A stretch of 64,000 nucleotides of DNA from Paralithodes platypus (lineage: Eukaryota > Arthropoda > Malacostraca > Decapoda > Lithodidae). Below the pieces are notes generated by a model. It searched no databases. It was not told the DNA's origin and saw nothing but the letters and a program-made list of their open reading frames with translations. Made by a program: the position numbers and the translations under genes. Below are positions 55,935 through 64,000 of this stretch, in pieces. The stretch lies in contig CM064495.1 in the NCBI GenBank assembly GCA_032716605.1, positions 47,324,896 to 47,388,895 on the forward strand, given 5' to 3'. Positions within the stretch are counted from its first letter, which is position 1; each line of letters opens with the position of its first letter.

Positions 55935-56320
55935 TTAAGGGGGGGGGGTCACCTGTTTTGGTTCTGTCCTTTTCTATCTTTCTCTGTCTTGTACCCATTT
56001 GGCCCCATTCAGCCTACTGTTTTAAGACGTTTATCCCCAGCCAGGTGTCAATTTTTTTACTGGTGAGCGGTAGCGAGCCAGCATATTTTTAATTTTTGTT
56101 AGACAGCAGGGTAAATTTGTAAATTTTTCGATAGAAAAATTTCTCCGGCGAAGCCGGATTTCTTCATATAATGCTGGCTCGCTATCGCTCGCCAGGAAGA
56201 AATCGACACCTAGATGGGGATAAACGTCTTAAAATAGTTGGCTGAATGGGACCGAATGGATACAAGCCAGAGAAAGAGAGAAAAGGACAGAAATAACAAA
56301 AAGCAGGTCACCCCCCTTAA
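55935..56320. mobile_element. TT-1 foldback MITE, complete, TTAA duplication
   Basis: TTAA at 55935-55938 and 56317-56320. The 378 bases between form one imperfect palindrome: GGGGGGTCACCTG at the left end and CAGGTCACCCCCC at the right. The inner arms AGCGGTAGCGAGCCAGCAT and ATGCTGGCTCGCTATCGCT flank a hairpin near 56142-56152 (CCGGCGAAGCCGG). The open frame 56238-56492 partly overlaps it and has no domain. Confidence 0.88.
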
Positions 56321-56324
56321 TACA

Positions 56325-56720
56325 CCACAACGTAGATTAACACCGTCATTTAGACAACATCAATCCAGGAATAGTCAAGAAGAAATGAAGAAAAGCAATG
56401 CCATCTTTGTTCTAGCATTACCCCCCTTTATAGCCTATAGTTTCCAGCCCAGCCTAAATTGTCATGTTTCTATCTTTGTTACTCGGCTATAAGATAGATT
56501 TTGTAGCGAAAGATGATGGTTACTCTGAAAACTTGGCATTAATACGACACACAGCCATAGTAGTTTCATATATTTCCATTAAGTATCGAGAAATCAGCTA
56601 ATAAGAGATTCAATTTACGATCATCTGGGAAAAAAAATAAGAGTAGAGTACAACCACAGATAAGCCAATAATATACACAGCATTAATACAAGACTGTTTT
56701 GTTGTTTTATGTTGTATGAG
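56325..56720. other. No gene recognised
   Basis: AT-rich; nothing supported. Confidence 0.4.
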
Positions 56721-56721
56721 A

Positions 56722-56800
56722 TATCCAGGTTCGAATCCTGGGAGAATCACATGCTTTCATTAATTTCATTTGTGGGTAATTGGTGTTAAGAACGATGCTA
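56722..56800 (+). mobile_element. SINE-1 fragment
   Basis: B box GGTTCGAATCC at 56731, then CACATGCTTTCATTAATTTC. Confidence 0.7.
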
Positions 56801-57073
56801 ATAAGAATATTATCAAAACATTGTGATAGACACGAATACCATCAAATAAGCAATATCAGTCTCGAAATCGTTAATGGGAACGGTAAAAATCATTGCCATC
56901 TTTATTCAGCAAATGTTCACCATCCATTAGTACCACCGCAACAATTGGCTTCACTAGTTCTTCACCGCCGCATCCTCAACCTCTCCCGATACAGCAGGAG
57001 TCATCAGCCAAACAATATTAAGAGTACCGGTATTGTAATTGTATTCGATACAGTCCCCGGCTATAGCTAGTCA

Positions 57074-57305
57074 GTACTATACCCTGTTCCAAATACGTAG
57101 GTCAGAACTCGTGAACCCTAACCTCTGTAACTAAAAAGGGGCTAGAGCAAATGGGTAAATTTCCATATCTATTACCTGGCTGACTCTTCCCAAATGGTAG
57201 AACTATTGCTCGATTACCAGTACCGGTACTCTAGTTGTTTGTGAGTTATAGAGGTTACCGTACTGTTCAAGATCTTTGACCTATATATTTGGAACAGGGT
57301 ATAGT
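57074..57305. repeat. Palindrome 7
   Basis: ACTATACCCTGTTCCAAATA at 57078 is mirrored by TATTTGGAACAGGGTATAGT at 57286-57305. The arms continue inward past CTCTGTAACT/AGTTATAGAG. The right arm carries an extra TA-CCG-TA at 57256-57262. Confidence 0.88.
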
Positions 57306-57550
57306 TGTTGTTGTTGTTGTTGTTCCCCAAGCTGCCTGGCCGAACAGCCCCAAGGCCCCGAGCAATTCCAAGGCCATAACCGAGCGCCCCCACAGAGCCC
57401 TCCCTGCCGACCACAATAAAGCCTGGGTGACCGAAGCCACTCCATGGCGGGGAGCTGAGGAGGGTGCGGAAACGCCCGGGAAACCAAAGCCCCACCCAGG
57501 GCCCTGTGCCCCTCAGCAATTATGATGAGAAAGTTGAGGGGCAAGGGAAA
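57301..57550 (-). mobile_element. SINE-3 copy, inverted, 5'-truncated
   Basis: (TTG)n at 57305-57322, then the reverse complement of the last 230 bases of SINE-3 (AAGCTGCCTGGCCGAACAGC, GGGTGACCGAAGCCACTCC). It is inserted at the edge of palindrome 7. Confidence 0.88.
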
Positions 57551-57704
57551 AAGTAATACAAACTTGTAGACATTCATCAGAAGAAATCCACATAGGCTAG
57601 CTTACCGATGCATTATCATATACGGCACTGTAGACATTAATTTTGTTCGCAGTTAGCCTAAGAGGGTAGTGCATTGTTTTTGTTCTATATATCTATTATT
57701 ATAT

Positions 57705-58024
57705 ATTTGAGTTTCCTCACTAGTCTTCCATTAATCTTTAAAAATACACCCCCTAGACCCCCTTTCAAGATAACATTTGTAAATTTTTCGGTAGAAAAGT
57801 GATCCGTCCGAAGGCCGATTCCTTCTAAAATTAGGGGCTCGCTATCGCTCACCAGGAAAAAACCGACACCTAAATGACACAAAAGGTCTTAATATTGACA
57901 AAGAAATGGGGTGAAAAGTCTCAAAATCGCCAAACTAACATAACGAACGTCTTAAATTCTCAAAACTAATATGTTAAACATGAGGGAGAAGGAGGTCCAG
58001 AAAAAGCGAACCATTCCCCCTTAA
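57705..58024 (+). mobile_element. TT-1 copy ending at TTAA
   Basis: Runs from GAGTTTCCTCACTAGTC through GGGGCTCGCTATCGCTCACC and three imperfect 32-base units (GTCTTAATATTGACAAAG, GTCTCAAAATCGCCAAAC, GTCTTAAATTCTCAAAAC) to CATGAGGGAGAAGGAGGTCC and CCCCCTTAA (TTAA 58021-58024). Confidence 0.82.
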
Positions 58025-58217
58025 GCCTCCCAAACCATCAATGAGAGATAAAAACCCGGTGTGATCTTTGTTCTCGTGTTCCCGCCATTAGTACCATCGC
58101 AGAAAGAGCACGTTTTTCACCGCCGCCGCATCCAACATCAAAGACACACACGTCAACATCATCAGCAAGGGGGGGGGGGGGTCATTAATCAATCAATCAG
58201 GGGCTCTCTACTCGCGC

Positions 58218-58290
<73 letters not shown>
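58218..58290. repeat. (GT)n microsatellite
   Basis: About 35 GT units. Confidence 0.95.
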
Positions 58291-58408
58291 AGGTCGGGTC
58301 GGTAAAAGTGAGTGAATGGCGGGGTGTCCTTATCTTGATGCACTTGAACTCAAGACCAATAGTACGGTACTATACTATTGGTCTTGCTTATACTTTTTTT
58401 TTTCTTTT

Positions 58409-58695
58409 TTTTCCTATATTCCAACTACTCCCTCTCGGGCATAGGCTGAGAGCCTTTTACACTACACCGCTGAACACGGTGAGGCCCGTGAGGTCTTGTT
58501 CCAGTCTAGGGAATGAGACATGCGAAGCACCCCGGCTCGAAACAACTCCATCTCTGAAGCCGCTTTGCCTCTGCGCTTCACCGTCTCATCCCCCACACTC
58601 AGACCCTCACTCTCAGAACGCCACCTATTGAGCAATTAACTCACTAGGCATTGCCCCCCTGTAACATATTTTGAATATGGGAATATTCATACATT
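58409..58695 (-). mobile_element. SINE-2 copy 2, inverted, head missing
   Basis: Reverse complement of the SINE-2 body (CCTATATTCCAACTACTCCC to TTTGAATATGGGAATATTCA). A T-rich tract at 58387-58411 is the tail. The hairpin AAGACCAATAGTA/TACTATTGGTCTT lies just outside at 58352-58385. Confidence 0.85.
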
Positions 58696-58844
58696 ACTAC
58701 CTCTGTCATTATAGTACGGCCGGGGTCCAAAGTCACTTATGGGGGGATAGGCGTATTTAGGCCTGGGGGGATAGGCGTACCGGCTATTTAGGCCTATTTG
58801 CTTGTTCACTTACCGGATATCTTTTTATTACCGTACGGTACCGT

Positions 58845-59195
58845 ACGGTACTGTTTTAGTTTCCTCCCTAGACCTCCATCTAGCTTTAAAAATCGCCCCC
58901 TAGATCCCCCTTCAAGATCTATTTGTACCGGTACATTTTTCGATAGAAAAATTACCCGGCCAAAAGTCGGTTCCTTTTAAATTTCAGGCTCGCTTTCGCT
59001 CGCCAGGAACAAATGTACTGTACACCTAAATTACAAGAAACGTCTTAATATTGACAAAGAAATGACGCGAATTGTTTCAAAATCGCCAAACTAACGGACC
59101 GAACGTCTTAAAATCTCAAAACTAATGTGCTAAGCATGAGGAAGAAGGGAATACAGAACAAAAAACGTAAGTGCAAATCTCCCCATAATATCGAT
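58845..59195 (+). mobile_element. TT-1 copy
   Basis: TTTAGTTTCCTCCCTAGACC, TTTCGATAGAAAAATTACCC, GGCTCGCTTTCGCTCGCCAG and three 32-base units to CATGAGGAAGAAGGG and CAAATCTCCCC. It carries a TA-CCGG-TA insertion at 58926-58933 and a TA-CTG-TA at 59016-59022 relative to other copies. Confidence 0.82.
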
Positions 59196-59401
59196 GTCCA
59201 TACCTCTATCTTCCTTATAGCTTGACACTCGCAAGTGATTAATTATGGTGATTAGCCGATCATAATAGTATTTTACAGTTGGTCCTGTCTATCTCTTCTG
59301 AGTCAGCTTGTGTGTGTGTGTATGTGTGTGTGTGCAACGTGCCTGTGTGTGCGAGTGTGTGTGTATGTGTGTATATGAAGGTCAAGGTAGGCCTGATGAC
59401 A

Positions 59402-59966
59402 ACACCGTGTGGGCGGGTGCCCAACCCCTAAAGGAGTTGAAATAGGGGAGCTATCCCCCCGCCAAAGGCGACTTTTTAGGGCCTTTCCTAGCTGATGCTG
59501 AGAGGATTGAGTTCTAGTCTTGTGGTGATGGGCTGGTCTATCAAACTGAGAGCTGAGCGATCTCTGCCATACCCATAGCTTACACTGACTGTTCCTTTTA
59601 CTCATATATTTTATAGATCTCAAGTGGCGGAGTCTCTTCCGTGGATTGACCTCCCTACTGCCAACCTAGAGGGCCAACCTAGAGGTTGGCAGATTGGGAG
59701 CCAAAGCATCACATTTTTCCTTTGACCCTCAACGTTCCCTTCATAATTGCTGAGGGGCACAGGGCTTTGGGTGGGGCTTTGATTCCTGGGCATTTCCGCA
59801 CCCTCCTCAGCTCCCCGCCTTGGAATGGCTTCGGTCACTTGGGCTTTATTAATGGTAAGCAGGGAAGGTTTTGTGGGGGCGCTCGGTTATGGCCTTGGCA
59901 TTGATCGGGACCTTGGGGATGCTCGGCCAGACAGCCTGGGTAACAACCACAACAACACAGTGTAGG
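59402..59966 (+). mobile_element. SINE-3 copy 2
   Basis: Starts GGCGGGTGCCCAACCCCTAA and ends GGTAACAACCACAACAAC. It is flanked by imperfect duplicates ACACCGTGTGG (59402-59412) and ACACAGTGTAGG (59955-59966). An internal hairpin-like duplication (GCCAACCTAGAGG twice) lies at 59661-59691. Confidence 0.85.
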
Positions 59967-60124
59967 CTACAAAAATACCCACTAGGTTAAAAGTAAAACG
60001 TTTTTACTTTTAACCTACCGGGTATCAAAACAGGGCTTGGTTAAATCAGTTATAGCTACCGGTACCTTTTATGGACACAGCATGATGGGTGTGTAGCCTA
60101 CTCTGTGAAGATATGTAATCATCC

Positions 60125-60935
60125 CCCCCCCCCCTTCTTTTGGGGAAATATGAGCATTATTTTTTCTGGACCTCCTTCTCCCTCATGTTTAGCCCCATTA
60201 CTTTTGAGATCTTAAGACGTTCGCCCCATTAGTTTGGCGATTTTAAAACCTTTCGACCCATTTCTGTCAATTTTAAGACCTTTCGTAAAGGGGAGGTGTG
60301 GCAGAGTGGTCTTGCCACTGGACTGGTAATACAAAGGACCCGGGTTCGATCCCAATAGGCCTATGTCAATGGGAAGATATTATTGGGATGGAATTTGTGC
60401 TGTACCTAGTTTCAGTGCATTACCACAGCACACCGAAATGCCAAAACAAAATACCCTCATTGTTCCCTGTTTAAATAGCACTGTATGAATATTCCCATAT
60501 TCAAAATATGCTACAGGGGGGGGGGGGGGGGACAATGCCTAGTAAGTTAATTGTTCAATAGGTGGCGATCTGAGAGTGAGGGTCCTAGTCTGGGGAGTGA
60601 GACTGTGAGGCGCAGAGACGAAGCAGCTTCAGAGATGGAGTTGGGTTCGAGCCGTGAATAGGTGCTTCGCATGTCTCACTCCCTAGACTGGAACAAGTCC
60701 TCACGGGCCTCACCGTATTCAGCGGTAGAGTGTAAAGGCTATCAGCCAATGCCCGACAGGGAGTAGTTGGAATAGGCCTATAGAAAAAACAAAAACAAAA
60801 CAAAATTAGGTGTCGATGTATTCCTGGCGAGCGAAAGCGAGCCTGTAATTTTAGGAGAACACGGCCTTCGGCCGGGACATTGTTCTACCGAAATATGTAC
60901 AAATTTTTCTCGAAGGGAGGTCATGGGGGCATTTT
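60125..60935 (-). mobile_element. TT-1 copy interrupted by SINE-2
   Basis: 60160-60287 (GGACCTCCTTCTCCCTCATG to GACCTTTCGT) and 60803-60930 (TTAGGTGTCGATGTATTCCT, GGCGAGCGAAAGCGAGCC) are the two halves of one TT-1 copy. Confidence 0.82.
60288..60806 (+). mobile_element. SINE-2 copy 3, complete head
   Basis: tRNA-like head: GGGGAGGTGTGGCAGAGTGG, TGCCACTGGACTGGTAATAC and B box CGGGTTCGATCCC (60341-60353). It ends GTTGGAATAGGCCTATAG plus an A-rich tail. Relative to copy 1 it has TA-GGCC-TA at both 60356-60363 and 60773-60780. Confidence 0.88.
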
Positions 60936-60959
60936 TTATGTAAGTTTGATAGAAGTGAT

Positions 60960-61405
60960 AAGCGAAAAGCGATAAGCGATAAAGCTCAGTGATAGCGAAA
61001 GAACTCGTACCAATGGTTTCAAATTAGATAAATTTCGTTTCAGAAAAGATATAGGCAAATATTGGTTTGGTAACAGAGTTGTAGATGGGTGGAATGGACT
61101 ACCAAGTGCTATAGTGGGATCTAAAACTGTAGGGAGCTTTAAGATAAAATTGGATAAGCATATGGACGAGAAGGGTTGGGTGTGAAGGGGGATCAGCCGG
61201 GTTGGGCCAATCAGCGCTCTGCAGACCCCCATAATCCTGCGTTAATCTCTAACCGTTTTGGTAGGATGATCCTCAGGGTATTGGAGTGTTGAGCCTATAA
61301 TTGGGCTTTGTAATTGATTTGGGGTTGTGTGGGACAGGGATCTGCCTTGCTTAGGCCAATCGGCTTTCTGCAGACTCCCATTTTCTTATGTTCTTATGTT
61401 AAGTG
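60960..61405 (+). mobile_element. NL-D LINE 3' end with RT C terminus
   Basis: Encodes NGFKLDKFRFRKDIGKYWFG, NRVVDGWNGLPSAIVGSKTV and GSFKIKLDKHMDEKGWV-stop (to about 61185), then the 3' UTR to TTCTTATGTTCTTATG at 61384-61399. This coding stretch is open here but carries stops at 22190-22745. Confidence 0.88.
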
Positions 61406-61419
61406 TTGGGAGAAAACTA

Positions 61420-61525
61420 AGGATAATAAATAAATAAATAAATATATATATATATATACCGGTATATATATATATATATATATATATACCGGTATATATA
61501 TATATATATATACCGGTATATAAAA
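61420..61525. repeat. (TA)n tract with three CCGG islands
   Basis: ATAAATAAATA, then TA runs interrupted by TACCGGTA at 61459-61466, 61489-61496 and 61513-61520. Confidence 0.95.
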
Positions 61526-61682
61526 ATAAATACAAATCTTCCCTTAAGTTGTCCGGTCACCTAAAGAAAAATAAAGATAAAATTGGACAAGTAAATAACA
61601 ATGATCTTTCCCCTGGCCACCGTGAACAACCAAATCAACGAACCTCACTGCGTTAATAGTTTCCATTGTGGTGCATATAGAC
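61526..61682. other. No gene recognised
   Basis: Nothing supported. Confidence 0.4.
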
Positions 61683-61683
61683 T

Positions 61684-61727
<44 letters not shown>

Positions 61728-61732
61728 CGGCC
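61683..61732. repeat. (TTG)n microsatellite, possible SINE-3/NL-A tail
   Basis: About 15 TTG units followed by TTCGGCC, which resembles the inverted end of SINE-3 (GGCCGAAC with AAC tail). Confidence 0.8.
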
Positions 61733-62003
61733 TGTATCGATGCCGCGCTATTGAAGGCGTTGTAGGCTAGTTATTGATAATGTGACGAGTATTGCTGTTA
61801 AAGCTGATGGATACTCTCGATACAAGAGGGTTTCTCAGGGGTTCTTTCTTAATTGGTCATTTATTTGCTTTCCTTTCGCTTAAAATGAGGCTATTCAGTA
61901 ATTTCAGTGTGCAGTTGGGTTTGATTACATGCTTAGATTGATATCCAGTAGGCCTATTCAATAAATGGATATAAAATCGTAGTCATGTAGGCCTACTTAA
62001 CTT

Positions 62004-62130
62004 TTAACTGTCTTGATAGTGTAATGGTTAGTGTTTAAGATCTGTATGTGGTAACCCAGGTTCGAATCCCGGTTGGATCACATGCTTTCATTAATTTCAT
62101 TAGGTGGTGTTTGGAATTGGGAGTGAAATA
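62004..62130 (+). mobile_element. SINE-1 copy with well-kept tRNA head
   Basis: CTGTCTTGATAGTGTAATGG, then TTAGTG (A box), and B box GGTTCGAATCC at 62059-62069. It resembles a tRNA-Asp/Glu head (GATAGTGTAATGGTTAG). It is followed by the SINE body, so it is not a functional tRNA gene. Confidence 0.82.
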
Positions 62131-62502
62131 AATAAATTAAATTATTTAGCCAATGTTGACAAAGCTGCCGGTACCGTTATTCGCTTTTCTGGTACCGTAC
62201 CGTAGCTACTGTTTTGTACCGGTGTGTCGTATATAATTTGGCTCCATGTTTTTCTTTGTCGATACTAGCCTATTCCTATTTTTACATCTACCATTGGTTA
62301 TCACCTGGTAGCTCTTTCTTAACCAATGTTATTAATATGCAATATATATCCTACGCACCTTTACGGTTTCTGATGTATTTTGATCTATGTATATTTGTAA
62401 TAGTATAAAATACCGGTACATATTCTAAGGTACCGTAGCCTACTAATGCAGTAGAGTCATTTTAAAAGATACCGGTAAATAGGTCTAGATAGATAGGCTA
62501 CA
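62131..62502. other. No gene recognised
   Basis: Sequence rich in GGTACC/CCGGTA words (62169, 62191-62205, 62215-62220, 62411-62416, 62471-62476). Confidence 0.4.
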
Positions 62503-62645
62503 TATAACCGTCTTGGTAGTGTAATGGTTAAGGTGTCTAAAAATCTGTGTGTGATAACCCAGGTTCGAATCCCGGTTGATCACATATATGCTTTCATTAA
62601 TTTAATTGGAGGTGTTTGGTGGTGTGGTGAAATTAATAAAAAATA
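62503..62645 (+). mobile_element. SINE-1 copy with well-kept tRNA head
   Basis: CCGTCTTGGTAGTGTAATGG, B box GGTTCGAATCC at 62563-62573, then CACATATATGCTTTCATTAA. Confidence 0.82.
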
Positions 62646-62925
62646 GATATACAATAGACTAAACATTATGTAGAGATACAGTAGATAATAAAATTATGAC
62701 ATGACATGCACTATAATATAATTATGTTAGCATACAAATGTGCGAATTGACTACTTTATGTTCCAGGGCTGTAGACGTCCAAAAACAAGAGTAACTCACA
62801 CAGATAGGCATATTACTTTCTGATGGATGTAAATTAGGATGAAATTGTTTTAAGGATTTTTTTTTTTTTTTTTTTTGCCATCTTCTCATGTCATCCCCAC
62901 TAGGCTAGTTTTCAGATATATAGAT
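62646..62925. other. No gene recognised
   Basis: AT-rich; a T-run at 62858-62875. Confidence 0.4.
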
Positions 62926-62929
62926 ATAA

Positions 62930-63228
62930 GGACTGATTGATTGATAGATACCGATATATTAATTGATGGGTAGATAGATAGAGTGGTTGATGGATAGATA
63001 GACGGGTAGATTGATTGATTGATAGATAGGTAGATAGACTAGATAGAGGGGTTGATGGATAGATAGAAGACTAGATATACAGGATAGAGAAAGGCACATA
63101 GGCTAGAAGGGCTGATTGATATATATCGATAGATAGATTGATTGATAGATAGACTAGATAGAGGGGTTGATGGATAGATAGACGACTAGATAGATAAAGG
63201 ATAGAGAAAGGCAGATAGAAGGGCTGAT

Positions 63229-63315
<87 letters not shown>

Positions 63316-63425
63316 CAGATTGATTGATAGATAGACGGTAAGAGGGGTTGATGGATAGATAGACGGCTACATAGGCTAAAGACAGGGATAGATAAAGGTA
63401 GATAGATGGAAAGATACAACACACG
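62930..63425. repeat. Degenerate GATA/GATT minisatellite with (AT)n core
   Basis: Phrases GATTGATTGATAGATAGA, CTAGATAGAGGGGTTGATGG and AAGGCACATAGGCTAGAAGG repeat about every 120 bases. A pure (AT)n of about 41 units lies at 63231-63312. The open frames through it are artefacts. Confidence 0.92.
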
Positions 63426-63494
63426 ACAAACTATAATCTGTGTCAATGTGTGTCAATATACTACAAATAATTATCTCTCTCTCTCTCTCTCGAA

Positions 63495-63870
63495 CGAACG
63501 AGTTCAACGTAGAGTTACCGGTACCAAAATGATACCTTGCCTAAAGAACAAACCATACGAGGAGCGTCTTAAGAGAATTAGTTCAATTTCCTTTAACCCA
63601 GCGCAGATTAAGAGGCGACTTAATTAAAGTACCGGTATTCAAAATCATCAAAGGCATCGACAATATGAACTGTAATAACTATTTCACTACCAACCAATCA
63701 AATTACACGCGGGGGAACGGTTGCAAAATTATTGGTAAATCTTCTAAGTTTTAACTCATACGAGTCTAAGAATTCCTTCTTCAATCGAGTCGTCATAGAC
63801 TGCAGCACCGTTGATTATTTTAAACTTCGCCTAGACAAACACCTTGCCACGACTTCCACGACTGACTGCA
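63495..63870 (+). pseudogene. NL-G LINE RT C terminus, copy 2, decayed
   Basis: Aligns with 48665-49045 of NL-G copy 1: ERVQRRVT, KMIPCLKNKPYEERL, FKIIKGIDNMNCNNYFTTNQ, NYTRGNGCKIIGKS and IDCSTVDYFKLRLDKHLATT. Two six-base insertions (TA-CCGG-TA at 63516-63523 and 63630-63637) distinguish it from copy 1. These keep the frame, but other one- and two-base changes (for example near 63573 and 63738) break it. It is followed by (TA)n and a T tract to 63970. Confidence 0.88.
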
Positions 63871-63877
63871 TTTGTAA

Positions 63878-63968
<91 letters not shown>

Positions 63969-63970
63969 CC
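63878..63970. repeat. (TA)n and polyT
   Basis: About 28 TA units, then about 30 T. Confidence 0.95.
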
Positions 63971-64000
63971 CCTTTTTTTTTTTACCAACAACTGTCACCT

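Noticed and set aside
62008..62080. Functional tRNA gene (Asp/Glu-like)
   Set aside because: A and B boxes are present, but the stems are imperfect, no clear anticodon arm can be drawn, and the same 3' body follows other copies; it is a SINE head. The same holds for 62509-62583, 51720-51790 and 60288-60365.

Overview
This is a eukaryotic window, most likely from an arthropod and plausibly a decapod crustacean. The evidence is TTAGG-type telomeric words, very long CT, GT, TA and GATA microsatellites, tRNA-derived SINEs, several non-LTR retrotransposon (LINE) families, a Tigger/pogo transposon and many TTAA- or TA-flanked MITEs. The host assignment is inference. I see no intact host protein gene, no rRNA and no CRISPR. 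One 83-base candidate exon (18572-18654) is the only hint of host coding sequence. Family labels below (NL-A to NL-J for LINEs, SINE-1 to SINE-3, TT-1, HR) are local to this window.

Layout. 1-850: antisense LINE fragment. 2207-4694: large inverted repeat, one arm split by an NL-B insertion with target-site duplication. 5438-8134: jockey-like LINE (NL-J) carrying two secondary insertions. 8794-10455: TTAA MITE, a LINE tail, SINE-1 and a SINE-3 with a 13-base duplication. 10773-13560: near-complete Tigger element with a one-frameshift transposase, inserted in the tail of another LINE (NL-C). 13900-16250: block of an AT-rich dispersed repeat (HR) mixed with SINE-1. 17152-18378: three long palindromes in a row. 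18947-21828: antisense NL-A LINE with endonuclease, RT and a C-terminal zinc knuckle. 24498-25590: NL-B RT. 25930-31600: AT-rich, gene-poor, with foldbacks. 32012-37610: pieces of a second NL-A copy separated by a 30-bp minisatellite. 38392-40992: LINE NL-B2 and other LINE tails. 43990-47718: second 30-bp minisatellite array ending in a 100-N gap. 47819-49125: CR1/L2-like LINE. 49785-52275: polyC, a CTACCTG minisatellite, microsatellites and SINE-2. 53161-54446: second NL-J copy. 55288-61410: 29-bp satellite, TTAA foldback family TT-1, SINE-2, SINE-3 and an NL-D tail. 61438-64000: TA and GATA repeats, SINE-1 heads and a second NL-G copy.

The most interesting signal is at base-pair scale. When copies of the same repeat, or two arms of one palindrome, are aligned, one copy repeatedly carries a 5- or 6-base insertion of the form TA-NNN-TA or TA-NNNN-TA, where the core is CTG/CAG, CCG/CGG, CCGG or GGCC. 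I found about ten such paired cases in unrelated repeats. One of them causes a reading-frame break in an NL-B LINE. They look like excision footprints of TA-targeting (Tc1/mariner/pogo) transposons, and the Tigger here has CAG/CTG termini. The density and the palindromic four-base cores are unusual.

The other main signal is the 30-bp minisatellite: two arrays with a head-to-head inversion, shared higher-order structure, and one isolated unit inside a mariner-type MITE about 11 kb upstream.
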